Assembly: GCA_036897485.1 (NCBI GenBank)
Contig: JAYMTF010000074.1
Location: forward strand, 1 to 57,930
Reading direction: 5' to 3'
Source of the DNA: Pelargonium nanum
Lineage: Eukaryota > Streptophyta > Magnoliopsida > Geraniales > Geraniaceae
Length of the DNA stretch: 57,930 nucleotides
Shown piece by piece: positions 1-12,297 of this stretch (positions within the stretch are counted from its first letter, which is position 1; each line of letters begins with the position of its first letter). Made by a program: the position numbers and the translations under genes. The notes under the pieces are model-generated. The model did not search any database. It had not been told where the DNA came from and worked only from the letters and a program-made list of their open reading frames with translations.

Positions 1-461
1 CACGTGAGGGGGAGTGTTGAAGTGGGTATTGTCCCACATCGGATAAATATAAAGTAAGTGGCTACATATAATGGTGCAAGTGAAACCCATTTAGCTCAAC
101 TAAAAGCTTAAGCTAATAGTTGAAGGCCCAATTTAATATTTATACTTTAATAAAGAACCAACTCAACTAAAAGCTTAAGCTAATAGTTGAAGTCCCAATT
201 TAATATTTATACTTTAACATGCCCCCTCACGTGCTTATTGCCTTGTACTGGAATTTAATATGGGTGGCGGCAAGACTCGAACCCGGGACCTCTTGTCACC
301 AATGCTCTGATATCATGTTAAGTTTCAATAATTGGGCTAAATATAATGACTTGGGCTTCCCATACTAAAAGGTTAACCTTGTTAGTAGTGTTTCACTTGC
401 ACCATTATATGTAGCCACTTACTTTATATTTATCCGATGTGGAACAATACCCACTTCAACA
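1..461 (-). repeat. Small LTR-retroelement remnant with LTRs in inverted orientation
   Basis: Positions 15-86 and 390-461 are 72-base inverted copies with one mismatch seen. On the minus strand, 461-316 has LTR ends (TGTTGA...TTAACA). It is followed directly by a tRNA-Met-type primer-binding-site relic (TGATATCAGAGC, 315-304) and then by a G-rich tract (CACGTGAGGGGG, 233-222). The segment 15-219 also has LTR ends (TGTTGA...TTTAACA) but points the other way, with its own G-rich tract at 1-14. It contains a tandem duplication of about 66 bases (about 94-152 and 160-218). This resembles a TRIM-like element whose two LTRs are inverted. The window begins inside or next to the structure, so its left limit is unknown. 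Confidence 0.6.
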
Positions 462-896
462 AAACATGTGCAATTTACAGTCATTGTTTAGGTGTCTAAA
501 AGTCGAACCATTTCCCTTTTAATGAATTGTGATTTGAATTTGTCCTAGGAGATGATGAGACAAATTAGGAGCAATTTAATGCAAAACCTACTCAATTCAG
601 ATGAGATGTATCATTCAAATTCCAGAATGTGGCTTGTTTGTAATAATACAACACAGAGACAGCATCTTTTCTATTTCACACGAGAATATATTATAAGTGC
701 ATGTGTTTTAGGTGTGAAAATGGACAACTATGAGTAGTTAACTAAAATTGTTGAGTGAGTTTCAAACAGAGTGAAGTCAGTACACACATCAGTTGTGTTT
801 GCTAATATTTGTTGGATCTGAACATGTTTTAAAAGTATATGTAAAAATCATGTGATTGAGTGAGAGTCACATGGATTTCGGTATAAGATAGTTGTG
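462..896. other. Intergenic, no recognised gene
   Basis: AT-rich sequence between two retroelement remnants. A 61-codon open frame at 552-737 has no recognisable features and is probably chance. Nothing else is supported. Confidence 0.5.
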
Positions 897-901
897 GTTA
901 A

Positions 902-1363
902 TGTCTCACATTAAAAGAATGTGAAGTATGTCGCCACTTGATATACATGTTGAGTCTTTCACTTATCAATGTAAACTTTTGAATTGAAGTCAAGTTTAAC
1001 ATGATATCAAAACTGGTTCTGCTTGAGCCTAGTGACCCGTCTTTGTTGCCTCCCATCTTGATACACGCGCAAGGTCTTGTGACTCTGTGATGTCGGTCCG
1101 TCTTTGTTGCCCCCTTATTGGTCCACGTGCAGGGTATGTGAAGTCTGTTGCCACTTAATATACGCGTTGGGCCCACCTATCAAGTCTGTCTGTCTTTGTT
1201 GTCTCCCTTCTTGGTTTACGTGCAGAGTTTGTGAAGTCTATCTGTGTTTGTTGCCTTTCTTCTTAATCCACGAGTAAAATCTATTAAATATGTCGCCATT
1301 TGATATACACGTTTGACCCTCCACCTATCAGCTTCACCTTTTGAGTTGGAATCAAGTTTAACA
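902..1363 (+). mobile_element. TRIM-like LTR retroelement with 5-bp target duplication
   Basis: The element starts TGTCTCACATT and ends TTTAACA. It is flanked by the same five bases, GTTAA, at 897-901 and 1364-1368. The left LTR is 902-1001. A diverged copy of its last ~80 bases (ATGTCGCCA...CAAGTTTAACA) ends at 1363. Directly after the left LTR lies TGATATCAAAACTGG, a decayed relic of a tRNA-Met primer binding site. The interior (about 1036-1290) is four decayed tandem units of about 50-60 bases, each starting near TTTGTTGCC and containing a variant of CCACGTGCAG. No coding capacity is seen. The size and lack of genes fit a non-autonomous TRIM. The LTR divergence suggests an old insertion. 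Confidence 0.65.
1036..1300 (+). repeat. Decayed tandem repeat inside the TRIM-like element
   Basis: Four recognisable units begin near 1038, 1100, 1192 and 1247. Each has the order TCTTTGTTGCC, then a T/C-rich stretch, then a variant of GGTCCACGTGCAGGGT, then GTGAAGTCTG. The units differ at many positions, so the array is old. Confidence 0.5.
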
Positions 1364-1716
1364 GTTAAAAAATAATCCGGGTAAATTTTTACCGCCACTT
1401 CCTGTTACGTACCTAATTCTCACATGTCAAATATTGTTCGTGGGTATATTTAGAAAAAAAAAAAAAAAAAGATTATGGGACAAAGGAATCAAAGAAGTAC
1501 AACTTTCCAACGTTGTGTTTGTGGTCCAGAGTTGAAATCATGGCGATACGCCATTTCCAGTTAGCTTCCTCCATCCATGGCTAATGGCTTCCCACTTCCC
1601 AGTACCAACTCGCAACTAATTTTAAAATGCCAAATTAATTAATATAAACGTGGTGAATTTTAAACTAATTAATATCAACCCAGCACCTCAGATGCGAACT
1701 TGCAATGATTCTGTGC

Positions 1717-1726
1717 CTATATAAAC
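1717..1726 (+). promoter_or_regulatory. TATA box of the HAD phosphatase gene
   Basis: CTATATAAAC is a consensus plant TATA box. It lies just before a pyrimidine-rich leader (about 1740-1835). A good splice donor (CCG|GTACGT, GT at 1836) suggests a long 5'-UTR intron running to an acceptor shortly before the ATG at 2528. The intron is inferred. Confidence 0.55.
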
Positions 1727-2527
1727 CCACCTCTGCCTCTTCTTTTCCTCCCTCCCTCCTTCTTCCTCCATAGCCTCTCTGCTTTGAGTTTCCAGTTTCG
1801 TCAAATCTCTCTAGTGCTTCTTCTTTCTGATTCCGGTACGTCACTTAAATTTCGAGTTTTTGAGTGTGCTGAAAATGAAATGTCGACATTGCATTTTGTT
1901 GCTTTTGTTTTGCCTTTTAAGTGTTTGTGATAATGCCTCAATGAGAGTATAAGTTGCTGGGTATTGGTTACTTGGGGCTTTTTGAGGTTTTGGTCTTTTT
2001 GACGAACCAATGCTCTGTTGTTGACATAAATTATACCCACTGATCATATTTTTAAGATTGTCCATGAACATGATTGAATTAAAATATGCACAACCCTTCT
2101 GCAATTCAGTTTGTAAAGTAGCTTCTTTTATTTCTATTCATGGTTTTGCGCCTGTAGTTATGTCATTGGATTGTGCAGAGCTCTTTTTGGTTGTTGAACT
2201 GAACCTTTTGAGGGTTCAATCACAATATCTGTGTTTGGAGAGCTCTATAAAGCATAAAGTCCACTTGTTCTTGGTTCAATCAGTGGTTGTGAATGTGGAC
2301 TTCCCATTCAAGAACTTACCAATTGTCAGCATATTTGACCCCTTTTGTTCTTGTAGTGGCAGTGTGAGTCAATAAGAGGCTTATTTATTCTATGTTTCAC
2401 AGAAAAATCAGTGTGTGATTCAAATTGAATGTGTATATAACCTTAAACCTTGTGTGGGTTTTGATTATCATCATAGCATTGATACCCTTCCATTGTCTGT
2501 TTAAGTTACTGTGAATCAGTGATCAGA

Positions 2528-3964
2528 ATGGAATACGAGAACCGCTACTTGCAGGCTCAGAGGCAAAAGTATGATTGCCTTTTGTTTGGTAAGTGACAAG
2601 AATTACAAACATTTGGTAGCTTAATCTGAGAGAGGAATCAACTATTGACACCATTTGTTTCAATTTGTAGATCTAGATGACACCCTTTATCCCCTTAGTT
2701 CTGGTTTGTCAACAGCGTGCCTCCAAAACATTAAAGGTGAGTGTATACAGTCAATGCTCAATTTTCATGCCTTTGTTTTCTTACCTTTGTAGCATACACC
2801 TATTTTCCTTTCTCTAATGAAACATATTTGTTTGGATGATCCTTTTTTAGAATACATGGTTGAGAAGCTTGGCATAGAGAAGAGCAAAATCAATGACTAT
2901 TGTAACTTGTTGTACAAACATTATGGGACAACAATGGCTGGTCTCAGGGTATGTCTTCATTGTTTTGCCTTACTATTTCCAAACATCTTCAAGCCTTACC
3001 CATATTTCTCTTTTTGCAGGCAATTGGCTATGACTTTGACTATGATGAGTATCACAGGTGAGAATTTTATTTGATTCAGTAATATGATTTCATCTAAGTC
3101 AATGACAATGCCTGAATTTCACTTTATCGAATCATTGCAGCTTCGTTGATGGGAGGTTGCCTTATGAGAACTTGAAACCGGACCCTGTTCTGAGGAGTCT
3201 CTTGCTGAGCCTGCCTATTCGGAAAGTTGTAAGTACCTTATAGACTTATAGTAAATACATGATTTGAGCTAGTGTCTTTGCATTTTGTGTTTCTAATTTA
3301 TTTGGCAAACAGATTTTCACAAACGCAAACAAGGATCATGCTGCTAAATGTCTCAAGAAGCTTGGATTAGAAGACTGTTTTGAAGGGATCATATGCTTTG
3401 AAACTCTCAATCCTGTTCACAAGAGCACAACTGGTAACAAAATCTATGACATTATTGGGCATTTTTCTCAACCAAACCCAACTTCTGTACTACCAAACAC
3501 ACCTGTTGTCTGCAAACCATCAGAAGAGGCCATAGAGAAGGCTCTCAAGATTGCCAACATTAGTCCTCAGAGAACAGTAAGTAGATTTCCTAATCAATTA
3601 ACATCGTCCCGCCAACAAAAAAAGCAAATCTTGTAACAATTAATTCACTTTTTCCAGATGTTCTTTGAAGATAGTGTTCGCAACATACAAGCTGGAAAAC
3701 GTTTAGGTCTCCAGACAGTTCTGGTAAGCCAAATTGGATGGTTCTTGCACATGTTATGGTTCTTGTATTTGATTATAATACAATGCTCACAAACTATATA
3801 TGCAGGTTGGGACATGTCAAAGGGTTAAAGGTGCAGATTATGCATTAGAAAGCATCCACAACATGAAGGAAGCAATTCCAGAGCTGTGGGAGAGTGAAAT
3901 AAAGTCAGAAGTTGGCTACTCTTCCGGCAAGCTTGCGGTGGCTGAGACATCTGTAACGGCTTAA
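2528..3964 (+). CDS. HAD-superfamily phosphatase, pyrimidine 5'-nucleotidase (SDT1) type
   Basis: Eight exons: 2528-2588, 2671-2736, 2851-2948, 3020-3057, 3141-3228, 3313-3576, 3658-3723 and 3806-3964, giving 279 residues. All introns are GT-AG. HAD motif I is FDLDDTLYPL (about residue 20), with the aspartate nucleophile and acid/base pair. Motif II is IFTNAN. The motif III lysine is in VVCKPS. Motif IV is FFEDSVRN. The helical cap between motifs I and II is that of the SDT1/pyrimidine-nucleotidase group (Arabidopsis relatives At5g59480 and At5g02230, from memory). Family members remove phosphate from nucleoside monophosphates or small phosphates in the cytosol; the substrate here is not shown. 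No transit peptide is evident. The start is the first ATG before conserved sequence. Confidence 0.93.
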
Positions 3965-5373
3965 CAAATTGTTTCTAATTATTATCACTGACATGATCAT
4001 GTGTAACACCAACAAAACCAATCCTGTATCATCATCCTCCATGTTGTTGCTCTGCTGATGTATATGTTTTGTTATAATAATATATCTGGCAATGTTGAAT
4101 ATTGTTGATCACTTTCTTCTCATTGTCAGTGGAGTCATTATCATCAATCAAAAATTCTAATTATTATAGTAATTTGGTTAGAAGACCGTGCTAATCATGT
4201 GATCTATTTAATTCTTGTAATTAATTAGTTGAACGCATCATCATACAGTGACTTGTATGTGTGCATGTATATTGTATTGCATGTTCATACCAAGAGAATG
4301 AAGTGGGAAATTGACTTTTATTTATTTATATATAAAACAGATGAAATAAAGTAATTAGAGTACAGATGTATGGGCTACCAAATGTATTTTAATTAAGCTA
4401 GTAGCTTCCTCAGAAGATAGAAGAGTTGTAGGTAAGGGAGCTGGCAAAAAGATAGAGTAGAACCATTCTTCAATTATTTATTGGGTTGTTAGCATATGTG
4501 GGATCAGATCATATGGCTTTTAACTTTGAAGCATATACAGAAATATCTTGTTGCATGCAACTTTATTATCGTTTTGCATCGTTCTATATATAGATCATAA
4601 CGTTCATGAACAAGTTTTTTTTTCGTCTCGTGTTGAAACTTAACTAGAGTGGTGACTGCAGGACCCAACTTGTGATCTTTAGATCTCAAAGACTCTGATA
4701 CCATGTATTTGGTATTACAGATAAAAATGTGAAGAAAAATCCTAATTAGCTTCAGTGGTGGATTTATGCTTGCTTGATTTTGTTTTTTAAAATAATGAAT
4801 GTACAATTGTTTTCTTAAATGAACTGGGCCTTTCAATTTTTTTCATGGTTTTAAATTATCAAGAAGTTTGGGCCTAAATTATTAGCATAATAACATAGCC
4901 TGTTGACAAATGGATCCTTGTGGTTTGGGCCGCCACTTGGCCCATCAGTGAAATGAAAAGTGTTTTTTTACTAATTAACTCGCAATAACAAATATTAAAA
5001 AAAAAGTTAAAATAATAAAACTATTTTCAGTCAAAAAAAAATAATAATAAAACTATTTATTTGGGTATGGGCATTAGGTAGAAGTAGGAGCAGCAAGCGA
5101 TCGCCGGAGTCGGAGTTGTTGCAGCGACGTTCGGTTGTATAATTAATCCGTACTACTAAGTCTATTGACCAATGAAAACAGCGACACGTGTCCCACTGGC
5201 CTTCTCTCCCTCATTAAAAGCAATTGGTTGGCGTCGTCATCTCTTTTACTACACAATAATCTTCCAGGACCTTCCACACATTTATGTACTTCAGTTACTG
5301 CTCTACATTTTCATTGACATTATAACCAACACCTACGAGGAACAGAGCGAGACGCATAGTAGTCTGTGCAGCC
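3965..5373. other. Intergenic region between the HAD and SDR genes
   Basis: Holds the HAD 3' UTR (AATAATATAT-rich, to about 4110) and then AT-rich sequence. At about 4690-4708, CTCTGATACCATGT is the complement of a tRNA-Met primer-binding-site relic, suggesting a decayed LTR element on the minus strand. A-rich runs lie at 4998-5005 and 5033-5050. The last ~200 bases are the promoter and leader of the next gene. No gene is supported. Confidence 0.5.
5183..5192. promoter_or_regulatory. Palindromic G-box in the SDR gene promoter
   Basis: GACACGTGTC is a perfect 10-base palindrome with the CACGTG core bound by plant bZIP and bHLH factors. It lies about 190 bases before the ATG of the SDR-like gene, with a CCAAT motif just upstream (5169-5173). 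Function is inferred from position and motif only. Confidence 0.45.
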
Positions 5374-8115
<2,742 letters not shown>

Positions 8116-9327
8116 CTTGCACCATACTTAATATCATCGTTGAACTTTTATATTAAACTCTGCAGTTTACATAACTATTGCTAAACCTCGAGTCTCTTTG
8201 ATCATGTGTCGAAAACTTTATACAGAGCTAATTTTAAGGTGGCGCCTCCTAATTCGGTTAACCTTTCTATCTAATGTTAAGAGATTGTAGTTTCTTGGAC
8301 ATGTAGTTGCCATTCTCATGCAAAAGAGGGGATGTCACAAATGTGTAATATGGCTTCCTTGCAGCGTTGCTCCACAGATTCAGACACCTTGTTGATTGCT
8401 CTATAGATGTTTTGCTTCTATAAAATAAATAAAATCGGCCATACAGTTTAGTTTTGAATGTCTCCAAGGTATTTCGAGAGTTTTCTTAAGTTGCTCATTT
8501 GGCGACCTCCTCCATCAAGCTCTGTACGAAACACATTTTCGTCTTGTTCCCGTTCCCTGATGCGTATCCTCTTTATTGGAGCTCACCTCCATACTTAACA
8601 AAATCAAGATACACTAAACTCCACCTTCATTATTGAATCTCACATCTCCTAACTCATAGGATCTTACTCTTCAACATCAAGTCTCGTTACCAAGAACCTG
8701 AGACCGTTTGTGATGATCAAGACTACTCAAACACTTTGTGGGGCTGGGACCTATCGAGTCGCCTTGACTCGCCCAAGACAACATTCTGAGATAAATAGAC
8801 ATATAACTCAAGAAAATCACGCATGAACTAGTACTCTCTTGTAGCTTTGAAGACATTCAAGTGTTATGAATTATGATAGGTTGCTAAGTACTGAAACTAC
8901 TCATAAAATTATGCCATGTTTGTAACCTTTCAGACTCCGTCTGAGAACTCTCTCCCAAAACCTAACAGGTGACGTCATTACCATATCTCCAACATCACAT
9001 CATCGCCATCTCATTGTGACAACATTATAATCGTATGATTTCATCATGATGCATGCGTGATATCACCTCCAACTAATCATGTAACACCACGTTATCTTTT
9101 CTATACATTATTAAAAGAATTCATGCCATAGTAACACTTTTTTTTTTACTCGATAGTAGGTACTTCCGTACTTCTTCCCACTCTGAAGATGATATAAGGT
9201 ATAGACTATAGACCCAATACTCATCCTGAACGACAGTAATAAAAGAGTTGGAAATGTAAATAACCGCAAAATATCGGATACGCGCCATTTTAGCTCAAGG
9301 CAGCTGCTGCCGGAACGACACAGTGAC
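8116..9327. other. Intergenic region, no recognised gene
   Basis: Contains the SDR gene 3' UTR and then about 900 bases with no gene-like structure. The stretch 8470-9060 is less AT-rich and holds many short ACATCAT/CATC words, perhaps a decayed transposon, but no termini were found. The last ~60 bases are the leader of the YidD-like gene. Confidence 0.45.
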
Positions 9328-10145
9328 ATGGCGGTTGCTCTCTCCGTCAACTGCCACAAACCATTCTTGCTCTTCTCTGCTGCATCGCTATCCCAAAACC
9401 CTAATCCCAATTCCCTCAAATCTTACCCCTATCGGAAGCACTGCTCAAGCTTATCCATTTCCACCAAGTCTCTCCGTCTCCGAACCCCAATTACAAATGG
9501 ATTGAGCCAGGACTCGGAACCCAACAATTTCGAAGGTAACTCATTCTCTTCTGTCTCAATCACTGAATTTAGATTATTTAAACTAAAATTTTGTTGGGGT
9601 TTATCCAGAATCAAACGAAGAAGAGTACAGTTTGGGAGTTAAAGCTGCATTGTCTGTGCTCAAGTTCTATAAAAGTGAGTATTTTTACCTTAATTTCTTT
9701 GACCGTGATGAGGAAATGTCCCTTTCTATTATTGTTTTGAGTTTTTTTCGTATAAGGTTGGTCTTGCAAATGTAATTGCAATGAAGAAAAATGTAATGGG
9801 ATTCTCTGAATTGGGTGTTCATTAAACAGGAGAAATTTCGCCACTGTTGCCGAAGAGTTGTCGGTATGTTCCCACGTGTAGTGAGTATTCAATGATAGCT
9901 TACAAGAAGTATGGAGCTGTAAAGGGTTCTGTATTGACTGCGTGGCGGATTTGTAGATGCAATCCCCTGGGTATTGTGGTTATGCTGGTTTCAAGATATA
10001 TTCTGTATCTAGATAGGCATATTGCTATTTAGGAATGAGATGTGCCCCTTTTAATGTTTATTCCATTTCCATCTTTACTTTTGTAGGTGGGTCGGGATTT
10101 GATCCTCCTAGATGGTTCGATGAAAAAACTCCACCTCAAGAATGA
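9328..10145 (+). CDS. Chloroplast YidD-like protein (UPF0161, membrane insertion efficiency factor)
   Basis: Four exons: 9328-9535, 9609-9674, 9830-9970 and 10087-10145, giving 157 residues. The first ~65 residues are rich in Ser, Asn, Leu and Pro with few acidic residues, typical of a chloroplast transit peptide. The mature part carries the YidD signature: [20 protein letters not shown], then [12 protein letters not shown], then [19 protein letters not shown], with the conserved cysteines and the PTCSxY and RCNP motifs. In bacteria YidD sits near YidC and aids insertion of membrane proteins. A matching role beside Alb3 in thylakoids is inference. An amphipathic segment, not a clear transmembrane helix, is expected to hold it at the membrane. 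Confidence 0.92.
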
Positions 10146-12297
10146 TATCCTTCAGTCTCAAAGAGGTATCTTTTTTTTCTTTTCTTTTTCTTTTCTTTTT
10201 GACTGACAAGTAGTTTATTAACCAATGACTTGTAATTAAGTATTAGGTTTTTAAAGCTAGTATCATACTCGGAAATCAGTCTATTTCTTGCTCTACTAGT
10301 GATGCATTGGCTTTACTATGTGTAAATATAATTGGTTTCATGACATCAAGTTTTCCTTCAAGTTTATGAGTGAATGTTGTGTGGTTGTGTTTCCTGGCCA
10401 AACCACCTTCAATATGACAATATGTATTGTTAAAGCCAATCTCAACTTCAAGCTCCAGTTAACACCCACCCTTATTAGCGTATGAATATAGACAATGTGT
10501 TAGACTGTTAGTGAAAGCTGCATCCTACATATCACAGGAGATGAATCTCTAGCCGTGGACATGCATATATTTGCATCTCTTCATTAGTTGCAATGTGCTC
10601 TACTAGTTTTGATGTTTGAATTTATGGACTGGAAATGAAAATTTACTAAGTAAGGTCTTTGATTAAGTCCATAAGTACAATATCCTGTCATCAAGAAGGT
10701 GCTGTTGCCCAATTGACAATATGCTTTTTGAATCAGAGACTGTAAAGAGGCAGCATATGGCAAGTTGAGAGAAAAATTTGAATCCTTTAATGTCTGTTTG
10801 CATGATCAAATAGTTGAGCCATTGTTTTTTCTGTCATTGTCCTATACTATTCGGTGCTTGAGAAAAGTTATTGAACACACGGAAAGCTTGTTTTTACTCA
10901 GTCAACTGTGTTTCTTCTTATAAAGCTTGCATGCTGTTTCCTAATGGTGATAGATTTGTTCATTATTTAGTACAACTGCTGAAACGGCTCCAGAATTTCT
11001 TACATACTTGCACAATCACGATTTCTTCTGCGTTAGTAGTTGTCAATAAGACATATTTTCCAATTTGTGGTATGTTGGTTACTATATCATGTTCATGACA
11101 TGTCTGTATGGTATTGCAGGCCTGTTCTTACCTGCGTATTTTAAGGGGAAAAGCATTTCAGGATGAGGTTTTAGACACTTAAAGATACATGAAAGCTGAC
11201 AACTAATGTGGATGGTTAACTATCTTTGTGGGTTAATTTTGTAAAATGGAAAGGTTGTAATTATCTTTGTTCCTTGCTAGACCAAAATTTGAGTATATAT
11301 TGAGCTGAAACAATAATTCAATGAGAATTTTAAAGAAAGTTGAGCCATTTCCACTTAAAAATGCTGTAATTTGTTTCTAATTTGTTAAAAAATGTCATTG
11401 TCAATGTACATGCAGCACATGATATGTCCAATATTTTGCTAAAAATGAATGAAATCAACATCAGCAATCTGGAATTTTATAAATAATAGCTGTTCTCATG
11501 GAAAAATTACAAGTGCAGATCCATGGGACTGGTTTTGTTCTGTTGTAGGAGTGTCCCTCAGTGACAATAATGTGCTTTTCAGAGGACCACCACTATCTAT
11601 CATCTTCCACTACGAGAAACAGACCTCTCTCTCTTTTCAGCAACCGTTAATATGTTTTGGTGGCAGACTGGATATGCTTCAATCTATCAAGAAGATGGAG
11701 AAAGCAATTATTTCCAATTATAAAGCTGACATGAAGAGCTGTGGACAATGTACTTTTGGCAAATATTATCATCAATCTGTTGAAAACAAAATTGGCAATA
11801 CTTTTTATTACACTTTTAGCTATTCTTTGAGACAAACTTTAGTGGAGAGTGGAGACTCAACTCAGTGCTAAACTTGTTCCATTCACATTTACATGCCAAA
11901 TTCAAATTCTACACTTGATTATATTATGCTAAGAGCAGCATTCATGCAACTGTGTCTGTGCGTCGTTTGCACACGAGCATCGCTGGATGAAATTAAAGCA
12001 CGGTCGATTCCATGACATTGCTCACAGCTCACAGCTCGCCAGTGTAACATACAGCATATTTGGCGGGTAAGTGTTTATGTGTAGACACACATTATCCTTA
12101 GCAGTGACCGCCCAATGGGATCACTTGTACCTGTCAAATAAGCAAACTAGTCAGTAAGGGGAAGAGAGACGAGAAACTTGTTACAAGTAAGAGGTGCATA
12201 ACGAGCTTACTGAGTCGTAGTTAATTATCTTTGTCAAATGCAGAAGTGGCGAGGTCCAGGGGAAGACCTTGAGTAACAAAACTAAAAAGCATACCTT
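10146..12297. other. YidD 3' region and convergent intergenic space
   Basis: A 3'-UTR intron for YidD is possible (donor near 10166, acceptor GTATTGCAG at about 11119), with the transcript ending near 11300; this is inferred. A pyrimidine tract lies at 10167-10200. The open frame 11449-11871 (140 codons, ATG start) has no known domain and ordinary intergenic composition; I do not call it a gene. From about 12060 the sequence is probably the 3' UTR of the GRAS gene on the other strand. Confidence 0.4.

Noticed and set aside
262..300. Possible tRNA fragment (GACTCGAACCCGGGACCTC)
   Set aside because: It looks like the complement of a B box but lies inside the LTR element interior, with no cloverleaf around it.
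2058..2375. 105-codon open frame ahead of the HAD gene
   Set aside because: It lies within the inferred 5'-UTR intron of the HAD gene and has no domain. T-rich intron sequence gives a hydrophobic but meaningless peptide.
11449..11871. 140-codon ATG open frame between the YidD and GRAS genes
   Set aside because: No domain, no paired splice sites and no biased composition. It lies in a convergent intergenic region where a frame of this size can arise by chance.
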